64,000 nt of DNA from Kalaharituber pfeilii (taxonomy: Eukaryota; Ascomycota; Pezizomycetes; Pezizales; Pezizaceae), in the NCBI GenBank assembly GCA_015179045.1, contig WHUZ01000011.1, positions 372,001 through 436,000 on the forward strand, written 5' to 3'. This document shows, one piece after another, positions 35,308-46,403 of this stretch; the first letter of the stretch is position 1; each line of letters begins with the position of its first letter. Under the pieces are notes generated by a model that was not told the origin of the DNA, did not search any database, and saw nothing but the letters and a program-made list of their open reading frames with translations. Both the position numbers and the translations under genes were made by a program.

Positions 35308-35815
35308 GGGCTGCGAGGGCGAGGGCGAGGCGAAGGCGACGCTGCCGATGGGGGCGGGGAGCAGCAGGCGTCCCCGTCGCGCGTGCACCGTATCATACTG
35401 TGTCCCGCCACAGGGCGCCCTGGCTGCAGCGGCCGGGGGATGACGGCGCGTGTGCTTGCGTGTGGTTTGGGCGCGGGCGCGGGCGCGGGCTGGGCTGGGC
35501 TGGGCTGGCTGGCTGGGCTGGGCTGGCTGGCTGGGCTGGGCTGGCTGGCTGGGCTGGCTGGCTGGCTGGGTGCGAGCTGTCCTCCGTGCTCCTGCCGAGA
35601 CTATCATACTCCTGCGCTTGCTGCCGGCACCCTGCTCGCGTGTTTCGAATGTTCCGTCGAGCTTCCCGGAAGGCTCCACGCCCGCATGCCCTCCTCCGCA
35701 GCGTCCTCCAGACCTGCCATCGCTCACTGCACCCCCCTCGAATTGCTCCCCACGCGCCCCACGGCCTCCCCCTCCCTCCCCTCCCCCCCTCCCCCCCTCC
35801 CCCCCTCCCCCAAGC
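35040..35815. repeat. G-run, CTGGG-repeat and C-run low-complexity block
   Basis: A 21-bp G run (35048-35068), a 32-bp G run (35273-35304), a (GGGCTGGCT)-type array (about 35490-35575) and a C-rich CCCCCCT array (35764-35815) follow each other on the plus strand. Long frames on both strands here encode only Gly/Ala/Trp or Pro/Gln repeats. The block lies 0.5-1.3 kb upstream of the SEL1 gene. Confidence 0.85.
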
Positions 35816-36347
35816 TTGGATCTCTCCGGCACCGCTACCGCCGGCCGCCCTCCCCTCCCACCGGCCGCATATCCAAGTTCGTATTCTATCGTTTCCCCAG
35901 GCACCCCCGGCCCCCTGAACAGTCTCTCTTGCGACAGGAATTGCAACCCCCTCTGCCAGCGGCCCTTACTTCTGTCTACCCCCCTCCCCACACTCATCCA
36001 CCCACCCACACACAGGAAGTCACGACCCTGAACCCCTCCTGCCTCCTGTGTTCTGCCAGACAAGACGATATTGCTTTCTTTCAAGCGGCAGACGTTGGGA
36101 TTCGATCCTCATGATCGCTGGCCTTACTGTTGCATCTTCCTGGTATTCACAGCCTTAGCTTTCCATCTTCTCTACGCTCCTTCAAGTCTTTTTTCCCTCA
36201 AGGGTAACCTTTCCAGCAATCCGCTCATAAACACCATTCAAACTAACTGAAGCATTCATCTTTTGGGCGGGGCTATTGTATTCCACGTTCCATACTCTCA
36301 AACTCATTTTTCATATCCAGGTCGTCACATTCTAGCAAACAGCAGCA

Positions 36348-38990
36348 ATGCCTGACCCGGAACGGCGTACTCCACTGCACCGGAGCACAACAGCACCGGC
36401 TTCTTCAGCCCTTCAGTACATGGCTGGGGATATACCGCCAGAGTTGTCCCCCCTTGATGAACTGGCCATTCGTGGACGAATTCTACGAAAACAACTGGGG
36501 ACAAACGAAGGAAGAGCCGGGTTAACACCACAGTCCATCCATAGGTCTCTTCGGCGGCCGGAGCGTAGCCCAGGTTTAATTGCACCTGGATTTCTTGAGC
36601 GTTCATTTTCTCTTGACTCACAGCAGCATAATTTCGGAGGACGAGTGGGTGGAATGGGGGTCCAATTTACAGCAACCAATGAGGACGAAAGGCCGGTCTC
36701 ATCTTATCCACGCTTCAGCAATGTCTCGATAGCATCATCTTTCAGGGACAGCAATGCATCAGTAATTACCCTCAGGCCGGATCAAGAATCATCCCCCAAT
36801 CTGCAAGAGAACCCGGACCGACACAACGCTATCCATGCATTTGACTTTGGTGGGAGGGAGTCGCTAAAGCCGGCAATCGTCTCGTATGAGGGAGGTAATG
36901 GGGATGAGAGTCCAGTTTCTCCCACCAGCCAGGAGGATGATGTTGGGAGAGAGCTAGGGACCAAGAAAAGCGAGGTACCAGCACCTCCGGTGCGCCATGA
37001 TTCAGGGCATGAAGTACCGGAATCTGAACGTGACTTTATGCAGGATGATCAAGTCGGCCCCCTTACTCCCGTCATGCGTCCAGCGCCACGAGATGGATCT
37101 GTAAGCCCTGGGAGCCGAGCGCCACAACCACAAGGTACAACGACCTATCAAGCATACAATCCCAACATTCACGGACCGAGACGACAGGCCTCTCGGGAAT
37201 CAGAAAATGGCCGTCTACGTGCCCCTATACCACGTAAGGGTTCTAGGGACTCGAGCAGGGGACGGTCGCCCCATTCACCATTACTAAGATCTGGTAGCAG
37301 CAGTAGCACAAATAATACTAATGACACTAGTAACGAAGTTCCTAATTCTATCTTTCCTATGCTTGATACTATTAGAGCCGCGTCCCCAGAGGATATGGGT
37401 GATGTGCCTCTCACTCCTAATGCCCCGTTATCATCTCCACCGGTACCTTCAATGAGCCAACAGGTTAGACAAGACAATTATGATTGGTTACATGACTTCC
37501 AGGGCTCAACTGGCCCCAGTACGCCTCGCCCACCGTCTGCAGGGTCCCAAAGATCGGTTTCGACAACTGGTGGGACCAAGCATACATCAAAAGCTATTAA
37601 TTTCTCACGGCCCTTATTAAATGCACAGCCATCAATTGATATATCAGCAGCAAATGAAACGTTCCTTCGATCTCCCAATCTTGATGACAGCACACCGGTG
37701 CATACGCCGATTGGCGTAGCAGAGACACATGATGGGGAAGCAATAACTTCGTACACATACGCAAAATTTTACTTACCAAGAGGGCGGGCCGTAGACCGAA
37801 ACTCTCTAATCTTTCTTGATAATCCTCCCGTCAGCGAGGGACAAGAACAGCAGCAGCAACCACAGCCGCAGCCTCAACTGCAGCAACTACAGCAGCAGCA
37901 ACCACAGCAACAGCAGCAAAGAAAACCCTCTTACACAGCATACTCGCCAAGTGTTCCTGTTACACCATTGACCAGGTCACCAACTCAACCTGGTGACGCA
38001 CAATCAAAGCAACCACCATCTGACTATGTATCAATGGTTCTCCGTCAGCAGTCTCAACAGAAAATTCAACGCCCGCAAACTGCCTTCCCTCTGTCAGCTC
38101 CACGGTCACCTCACCTGAGTCACCCTGGAAGCGTTTCTCCAAATCCTAACAAAGGCCTTAGTGGAACACTACAGCCCCCCAAGACACCTCGCCCGTCACC
38201 TTCGAAGGAGAATATGGCTCCCGCTTCAACAATGACCCCAGAGGAGCATGTTACACTAGGGATTGAATGTCATGAGAATGGCTCACTTCAGCAATCCTCA
38301 TACCATCTCAGGATTGCAGCAAACGCCGGTCACCCAACGGGCATGCTATTGTACGCGTTGTCCCTACGCCACGGATGGGGAATGAAGCCGAATCCTCAGG
38401 AGGCAATAGTGTGGTTGAAGAAGGTTATGCAAGTAGCCGGAGGAGCTGCTGGGGAGAATGATGTTCATGTTGGTGCTTCCGATTTCTTTGAAAAACAGGG
38501 AAGAAAGGCGCAGTTTGCTTTGAGCGTATATGAGCTGGGCATGTGTCATTTGAATGGATGGGGTACAGAAGTCGATAAAGCCTATGCACTGAAGTGCTTC
38601 AAGCTTGCTGGAAGTGAGTTTACCTTGTGAAACGCTCTAATTATCATGACAGTTAATATTTTGTGTTGCGCAGAATTGGGAGATGCGGATGCACTATCCG
38701 AGGCGGGATACTGCTACTACCACGGTGTTGGCACAAAGAAGGATTTGAAGAAGAGTGCAAAGTACTACCGGATGGCCGAAGCCAAGGGCGTGAATATGGT
38801 TGGAAACAGCTGGTATGTAGTAGATATTAATCCGTGTGTTCCGTTGATCTAACTTTATATTTACAGGATTTGGAAAGACAAGTACCTTGACGATGAGGAC
38901 CGGCGCGAGAAGGCAAAGAAAGAGGGCAAGCCAGAGCCGGCATCTGAGAAGTCCGGTGGTGGTGGATTCTTCAACAGAAAGAAGCACTAA
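36348..38990 (+). CDS. SEL1-repeat protein of the Nif1/Dsf2 family
   Basis: Three exons: 36348-38613, 38674-38812 and 38867-38990, giving 842 residues. The N-terminal 600 residues are Ser/Pro-rich and probably disordered, with many SP/TP sites suited to proline-directed kinases and a Gln-rich run at about 503-525. A short conserved segment, KFYLPRGRAVDRNSLIFLD, precedes the Q-run. From about 630 onward come SEL1-type repeats (HENGSLQQSSYHLRIAANAG, FALSVYELGMCHLNGWGT, DADALSEAGYCYYHGVGTKK), then a charged tail ending NRKKH. This layout matches the fungal Nif1/Dsf2 group; fission-yeast Nif1 binds and restrains the Nim1 kinase at mitotic entry. A cell-cycle or polarity adaptor role is inferred. 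A Chs4/Skt5 chitin-synthase activator also has SEL1 repeats, but the flanking motifs and lack of a CaaX tail fit Nif1 better. Confidence 0.82.
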
Positions 38991-39256
38991 GTGTAAACCC
39001 TTGTTTAGCAACAATAGCGGACTGTGTATTGGAAATTCTTTTGGGCTTGTGTACCTTGGTCCTCATGAGGCGGACGAGCCTTTTGCGTTTCGGTTGTGTG
39101 TCGATTTCCTTTGTTTTGTTTCCTTGCAGTTTCCATTCTCATGACCTTTCCATTTCCCTTCACTTCTTCATGTTCCTTTTTCTTTTATCTCAATAAGGAG
39201 TTCATTCCGTTTCTTTGTATTTTGTGTTAATCTAATTATTTTTTGTTTGGTCTCAC

Positions 39257-39289
<33 letters not shown>

Positions 39290-39532
39290 CCATTTTTATT
39301 ACACACATAGGGTTTGTTATGACATTTTTTGTTCATTCCTTGTGAACGTTCTCACTGGGCCTTCTGGATTAGTGGGCCTTTATTTTCATAGCATTTCATT
39401 TGTGCGCTTGGAGTCGTCTGTCGTCTAATATACCACACAAACGTCGTCACTAACACCATTATCACGCCAAAATAAAAAGACGCACTTACAGATCTTACCC
39501 ATCCATATACTTTTCTTTATATTATCCAATCA

Positions 39533-39565
<33 letters not shown>

Positions 39566-41139
39566 GATACATTTTACGTCTTAACTTCTCTCGATGACTG
39601 GTTTCTATCCTTTTCTCGTATTAAACCTTATTGCTTTTCATATAATTCGTAATCCCTATTAGCAAATCAATCTCAACCAATGAAAATTTTTTTTTTTTCT
39701 TTTTCCTTTTTTTTCCCTCCCCTCCTGTTCACATTTTCGTTGTTCCTTCTTTCCTCCCTCTTTTGACCAAGGAAAAGAAAATAAAATGTTTTTCTTTCTT
39801 TCCCCTTTTTGCGAGTATAGCGCAGAATTTAGGGAGTTGGAAAGTCTGGAAGATCTAACAGTCTTAGAATAAGGTTAGAGCAAAAATTCAGGAAGGGAGG
39901 ATTGAGGGCAACGAGTGGTCATATTCTTGCTAGCACACCTGCATAGAAATATCTAAGGTTAGATTTAGGCGAAGAGAAGATTTATGAGGACTAGAATACA
40001 TGTGATAGAGAAGCAAGAGAAAGTGTGCAGCATGTGCCTGTTTTGACTTAATTATGGAGGGCAAGCTGTTACAAATGGCAAGAAGCATGAAACTAGCAAA
40101 GCAAGTAAGCGAAAATCGGTTTTTCGTAAATACAGAGACAAAGATGATGGAAATTTTTGGATGTTTACAAAGTATACACCAGCAGCAACCAAAACATTAC
40201 AAATCGAACACCCTTCATTTTAGGGGACCCTCCCGCTCTACATGCCCAAAAACTAGTTTCATGCCATTTTCCGCCTTTACACTCAACATCCCGACCGCGA
40301 CTATCAAAGGATGTCCCTCTGCTCTATCCCAACAATTAAGGCCCCTCACGAACACATGAACTCTCGGAATGCATCTATATAAGTAATTTGGGAATGGTGC
40401 TATATTCGCCCTTCTTTAGTAGTCTAAAAGCAAACCACGAGCCAATCCATGGGACCCCAAGAAGTTGTAAAACAGATAAAAACAGAACAAACACGAGACA
40501 TACAGCATTACACGAAACGCGGACAAAAAGTAAGGGAAATTAACTAAGGAAAGAATGCAACGGTTCAGGCGAGCAAAGTGTGAAATGCTGTCAGAAGTTG
40601 GAGAAGTGGGGGACAAAAAGAGAAAGTATGTAAAGGGAAAAGAAATACACTACACGTAAGAAAAGGAAAAAAGGAGCAGGAAAATAATGATAAAAGAGGT
40701 AAAGGAGAAAGGCTGAAGAGAAAAATATCAGTAAAGTTTTGGAGAAAAGAACCAATTTCACACGAGCGCCGCTTTGCACTGAGCCGATTTCAAATGAAAC
40801 GGAAAAGGACGTAGAAACCTGCGTGAAACGAAACAAAACCACAACAGAACACACCAGAAAATGAATCATCAATACGTCCAACGATCCTATCCAGCTCAAC
40901 CCTGTACCATTTCTTGTACCCTTGCAGAATTCATCACACATCGAATGCGGAATAAACATGAAAACCCAACTTTTGAGAAATGGAACCGGTTACCACTCCA
41001 CCCATATAACAAGAAATCTCCAATGGGATGGGATAAGTATCAAATGCTCATTCGTACGAATCGAATGAAAGTCGGTAAACCAGGAAGACCAACGCCTACT
41101 CCTCTACGCCCAAAGAATTGCTGCCGAGAGGACTAGACT
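38991..41139. other. Intergenic region between convergent genes, no gene seen
   Basis: T runs lie at 39259-39289 and 39534-39552, and pyrimidine-rich DNA at 39690-39750. The frame at 40861-41136 (91 residues, +) ends just beyond the ydj1 stop codon on the other strand. It has no family signature and is probably chance within the 3' flank. Confidence 0.4.
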
Positions 41140-42620
41140 TTACTGTGAAGCGCACTGAACTCTCTCCCCATGGCCATGCGTATGATCGTCTTCGTCCTCG
41201 TCGGCAGCTGCGCCAGTGGCTCTTGCCTGTTGATTAGGATCGACATCCTCTAATTGCACCTCTTCAACGTCCATATTTTCTAGAGGAACTGGGGGAAGGC
41301 CTGATGAGTTTCGAGGAGGTAAAATGGCTTCGAGGGCAAGGATACGCTCTGGAGTGTTGAAATGAGGTGGTGGGAATTTTACATCAAATTGGATGTATAA
41401 ATTCCCGAAGTCGTGATGACGATATGAAGGCATACCCTGTCCGGTAATGCATTTGATTTGGCCTAAAATACACATTAGTCAAAATAAGGGTACAAGATAA
41501 TCTGAGAAGAATCCAAACTTACCAGGACTGATAACTTCTCCAGGAATTATGTTAATTGATAACCAGCGGTCGTCTAGGTGTTGAATAGCAATTTGTCCAC
41601 CAGCCAATGCAGTAAGCAGGTCAATTTCAGCGTGGTAAAAGAGATCGTCATCTTTCCTCTGGAATCGTTCGTGCGGTTTTGTCTCAATGACGAAAATAAC
41701 ATCTCCGGGTATAATGCCTGGTCCTTGGTCTCCCTCTCCTTGAAATACAACCTTGGCCCCATCTTTAACACCTCTGTCAACGTGGACGTGTAAGACTTTA
41801 CGCTCTGTCACAGTCTTTTTACCACCGCAGTTCTTGCACTTGTCCTTTTCTCTTATTTGCTCTCCTTGACCACTGCAGTCGGGACAAACCGTCTGGAACC
41901 GCTGAATCATAGGCCCCATTTGCCGCATCATCGTCTTAAATCCGGCACCATTACAGCCACTGCATGTCTTTACAGCGCCCTCTTTTCCTCCACGACCGTC
42001 GCATTTCGGACAGATAATATTCTTTTGGAGAGCAAGCTTGGATACCTTTCCTTTGTAGATATCCTCGAGGCTGACTTTGTGGACATGGACAATATCCCGT
42101 GACTGAAGTCAAGGTTAACAATTGACACTTGAAAATCGAGTTTACAATTGACTTACCTTCCTTGGACCTTGTTGTTGCATACCACCGCCGAACATTCCCC
42201 CTCCTCCGAAGAATTGTGAGAATAGGTCTTCAGCTGACATTCCGCCTCCCATTCCACCTTCTCCATTGAGGCCTTCTTCTCCATACTGATCGTATATCTG
42301 CCTCTTTTGTGGATCGCTAAGAATTTCGTATGCATGTCCGACTTCTGTATGCACATCATTAGATTATGAAACAAGAAACATAAGACTTGGCATGGCAGCG
42401 CATACCCTTGAATTTATCGGCGGCTTCAGGATTGTGTGCATTCTTATCGGGATGCCATTTCTAACGACTCAATTTCAGCAACAACTCCAGACTCTGCTGT
42501 GATTGGGGCTCAGCCTACCATGGCGAGTTTCCTGTAGGCCTTCTTGATTTCTGCATCACTGGCAGTTGGAGATACCTCCAGAACTGTATACAACCGGGTT
42601 TTGTCTCCCCTCGTGGCCAT
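41140..42620 (-). CDS. ydj1: Type I DnaJ co-chaperone, YDJ1/Mas5 homologue
   Basis: Five exons on the minus strand: 42620-42519, 42460-42406, 42344-42157, 42102-41523 and 41462-41140, giving 415 residues. The J domain spans about 1-70 with the HPD motif at 37-39 (KWHPDKN), just after intron 1. A Gly/Phe-rich stretch follows ([13 protein letters not shown]). Four zinc-binding CxxCxGxG-type repeats begin at Cys146 ([36 protein letters not shown]), then the C-terminal substrate-binding domains. The protein ends CASQ, the same farnesylation tetrapeptide that ends yeast Ydj1, so membrane attachment by a prenyl group is likely. It should stimulate Hsp70 ATPase and deliver clients in the cytosol and at the ER and mitochondrial surfaces. 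An acidic stretch ([13 protein letters not shown]) precedes the CaaX box. Confidence 0.95.
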
Positions 42621-45600
42621 AGTGGAAGAAGAATCGGCGTGCGTTCAGCGGCTTGTGAAGTATATAGTCGGGATACGCTCGCTTGGCGAATACTTGTTCT
42701 CAGAGGGTATGGAGGACAGCAGCCTGCTCGATGCCTGAACGTGAGGGCGCGGGCGGCCTAAACAGAGATTTAAGCACCTCCACAGAAGAGACTGGTAGCG
42801 GAAGGGGAGGGTGTACGAGGGAGGTGGATATGTGGGTGCTGGGAAGTGTGTGTGCGGGATTGGGGGCTGCTGTGGATGGGAGGGGTGCAGTTGGGTGCAA
42901 GGGCGGCGAGTAGGAGGAAGAAGAGGGTAGAAAGGTTAGGCGGCAGCGACGGAGGGCTGTCGAGGGCCAGGACTGGGGCGAGCTGCTGGGGACGGGCAGC
43001 AGTAATATTCTGTGCGCTCTCGCTGTGCTGTGCGGCGGCGAGGCGAAGGTGGGCGAGGCCAGAGTAGCACGTACGCGGTAAGGTTCGGGGCTAAGGGATT
43101 CTGTTGCATGGGGCAGAAGCGTCCAAGAGTTTCCACGGTCTTCCAGAGCTTCGCCCGCTTTCCATCTGCTTCGAATTCGCAGGCTGTCCCCGCCTCCCCC
43201 TACTAGTACCCTGCCTGCGCAGCTGGCTGCTGGCTGCTGGCTGCTGGCCTGGCTGCTGGAGGGCACGATGTTCTTTACTCCAAACTCTGCCGCCCTTCAG
43301 CCCGCAGGCGGTGCTGCTCAGCTCTGTCCACTCTAGTGTTTCTCTTTTTTACATTCTTTTGGTCTTTTTTGTTCTTTTTCCAATTTCTATTTTAACTCTG
43401 GCAAAAGCCAGGATTAGGATCTAGCAAATTACCGGCCGACTGACGATTCCTACTTGTTAAGTTGCACCAACCTGGCCTTGATCTGATAACGACCGATAAG
43501 CACCCCGTCTGCCAGGAATCTGTTTCACGTTGAGGTTCTACGAAACAACGAAAAAAAGGAAAAAGAAAGTAGAAAGAACGAGCCTGGGAACCTAAGAGGA
43601 CCGAGGCAGGGGGCGGGCGGCGGGGCGAGAAAAGGGTCCACACCTTGAACTCTTCGCGCGGCTTTGATTATTCGCTGGGCACGATCTTGCAGCCGTTTCC
43701 TTTAAGCTTGCCCTCCTCTTCGCTCCTTACCTTTCAGTTGCGCCTGCATAAGCATCTGATAGCATTTCGTCATCGACTAGTAGCCCAGCCTGAATGACTA
43801 AACCCCGTTTGCTTCTTCGGAAATAAACTCTGGATGTCCAAGCGTTGGGATAAGGCTCACCACTTCGAGGAGAGGGACCAAGTCATGCGATCTCGGCTGC
43901 CGCCACCGTGGAAATGCTCAGTCCCTGCAGAAGTGGTTCAAAATCTGTGTTAGTAAGAATATTATCGAGTCTCTTCCTACATTGTAGATTATTCTCAGTG
44001 TAGCCCTTTATAAATGGCAATCTGACAAGCCTCCATTAGCTCATGAGACCACATTAGCTCTTCTCTGACGCCTAGGTCGCAAGCAGATCCCTAAGCAGTT
44101 GTGGCCCATATGGCCAGACGTAATAGCAAGTATTTACTCATTTCCAGCTTGAAAGCATAATGATTCAGAAGTATCATACTCTACACCAAAACCACTCCAG
44201 CCTAGCCCTTGCAGAAAATCCCAGTAGAATTTTCAGAGCCTTCACATGTGCTTGCCAGTTGCTGGAAAAAAGCCGCCACATATTGGCAACATGGTGAATT
44301 GGCTTTTCGTTTTTCATTTATTAAGTCACGGAGCATCCCATATCTTTCCGTGTTTTCTGGGTTTTGCTTGAGTACTTTGTACCTCTCGTTGAACTGTATT
44401 TAAACACTATGTTAAAAATACTTATCTCGCATTAATTGATTTGCTGTTGTGGAATTGGCCTACATCCCATTGACCAGTGCTAGATTAACTCCAACAAAGG
44501 TCGCAGTCCTTAATCCATTTTCATTTAATCCTACAATTTCATTTCTCAGAATTTTCCAATTTATATCTGTGTTCCATATATGGATGTGAAATTAGTTATA
44601 TTATTCATGTTATTTTGAGGTTATACACCCTCAACGTGTGGTTGAGCTCCCTGTATAAGAGGACACCTACCTCTGGACTCCCTCAGAGCCCCGTATTATC
44701 CTCGACAAGTGCAGATTGCACCAATGCTTGATTGCTTCCTTATTAGGTGAAGTATGGTATAGATAGTATGTGCATTGCTCCGTAAAGAGTTCAACACTTC
44801 AATATTTTGCCATATGATGTGATTCTTGAATTGTGTACAGTACTCTTCTTTGTATCCCAATCGTTTCTGGTCTAAGCCTACTTACATGCAACATCGGTGC
44901 CTTCAAAAAATCTTTCACTGCACTTTTATCAATTTTAGGGCAGCAAGGGTGAATCCTCTCCACAAGTAGTATCTCTGCCTTTGCGGCCTGCTCTACTTCA
45001 CATTTGTCAACCGGTAGTAGAGATGTTAGCATAATTCCCATGCACCGGAAAGTGCGCAACTATGACATGGTGGACTCAGCAATACTCTGCCAGATTTGCA
45101 CAACATCAATGTGCAGTACCAAGTCGAGAACCAAGTCGAGCTAGTACCAAACCAGGTAAATTCACTCCGGCAGCCATAGTACCGTAAGTGTACAACATAT
45201 GGCTTTTGAGACCTTTGACATAAGCCTCCGCAACAATGTCTCGCGCTTCAAAGGTTAATCCTATCAACTAAAAGCAATATGAAACTGCAAGATCATTTAG
45301 AGCGTATCAGCATGATGACAAGCCACTCTCATGGGTATCGACCTAAAGTATGCGACCCAGATCTGTACTTGAAGTAGCCAGGTCACGGACTACATCTCTT
45401 CTGCACTCTACTGTACCCTCGTCCACACCAGGCATAAGTTAACAGAGCAGTTTCTGAATTTGGCGTCAGCTGCAGTAATCATGAATATGACATTCAATTG
45501 AGAAAGATCACCATAATGTTACATCTAGAGAGGAGCGGAAGATTAATGCAATATTTCCGTCGATGACACAGCCATATGCGTACGATACTTAGTTTGGTTG

Positions 45601-45960
45601 AACGATACTATGGCATTGACAACAGATTTTCTGAGCCCTTTCAGCTCTCTCGGAGGTGTGCGAGCAACAGTCTCGTCATATTCATTATAGACCTCGTTTT
45701 CGTATACGAGATACTCTTGAAGTGGAATCAGGCTATAAATAGAAGCATTGTGATCGGCTTGTAGCCATTCAGCAAGTTCCGATATGTTCTGCAGTACCTA
45801 GTAATTACTAGTAGAGGTACTTTCAGGCGCAACCTTCAGGGTAACTGACACTCAAAGTTTAATGATCTGAAGATCCTGTGTGAAGACAAACCAACTTTGT
45901 CGCCAGTACCTCCAGATATAGCTAGTAAGCATTGAGTATTTATACCGGCTAAATTTTAGC
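42621..45960. other. Intergenic region, no gene seen
   Basis: GC-rich DNA to about 43260 (upstream of ydj1, with frames that are only composition effects), then AT-richer DNA. A minus-strand frame at 44799-45059 (86 residues) has no recognisable family and could be part of decayed sequence. Confidence 0.4.
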
Positions 45961-46403
45961 AATGTGTCAGAAGGGACTTATCAAGCTTTTCCGCTGTGCT
46001 GGAATGTTAAAGATATTTAGTCATGGGGATCATAAATGCTCCTGTAATATCAGAGTCATAGATAAAACTCCCTCATACATCCCTTTATCATTGCATGCTG
46101 ATTTCGAGGATACAACTTTGAAATATGATAATTTTGATGGTTGAAATGTTTAGACTCAACACTAGCCATCTCGCAAATGGCACCGTCAAATCATAGTGCA
46201 GCAAACATTGTTCTCCACCGTAGTCAGCGAGATAATTGATGAATTTGTTGTCCTCACCATATTTTCCAGCCAAAATCTCCCTTAATTCAAAGACAGAGAT
46301 ATAAATCGGCTGCACTCCGTGCCTTTTGAATATCGTAATGATTTCTGGAAAATCTTGTCTCGGATTACCATGCCCTTGCCATCTCAATCGCGAGTCCCTT
46401 GTG
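45961..46403 (-). pseudogene. Histidyl-tRNA synthetase pseudogene fragment
   Basis: Reading the minus strand downward from 46403, pieces in shifting frames follow the class II histidyl-tRNA synthetase order: QGTRD, then MVIRDKIFQK, FKRHG, VFELREILAGKYGEDNKFI, GGEQCLLHYDLTVPFARWL, NQHAMIKGCMREFYL, a DITGAF segment and finally AEKLDK. DLTVPFAR and the MREFY segment correspond to motif 2 surroundings. Frameshifts, stop codons and the lack of the N-terminal region and of the rest of the catalytic and anticodon-binding parts show it is not functional. A region equivalent to about 60 residues seems missing before AEKLDK. The intact gene must lie elsewhere. The segment sits in AT-richer, decayed DNA. 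Confidence 0.75.

Noticed and set aside
34939..36084. Long open frame of 381 codons on the minus strand, with long plus-strand frames opposite
   Set aside because: It runs through G and C runs and CTGGG repeats. The product is Gly/Ala/Pro/Gln low complexity, with frames open in several phases at once, which is a composition effect.
40861..41136. 91-codon plus-strand frame abutting the ydj1 stop codon
   Set aside because: It lies in the 3' flank of ydj1, has no recognisable family and no upstream promoter-like context.
42700..43266. 188-codon minus-strand frame upstream of ydj1
   Set aside because: Ser/Pro/Ala-rich, overlaps other open frames in the same GC-rich promoter region, and has no family signature.
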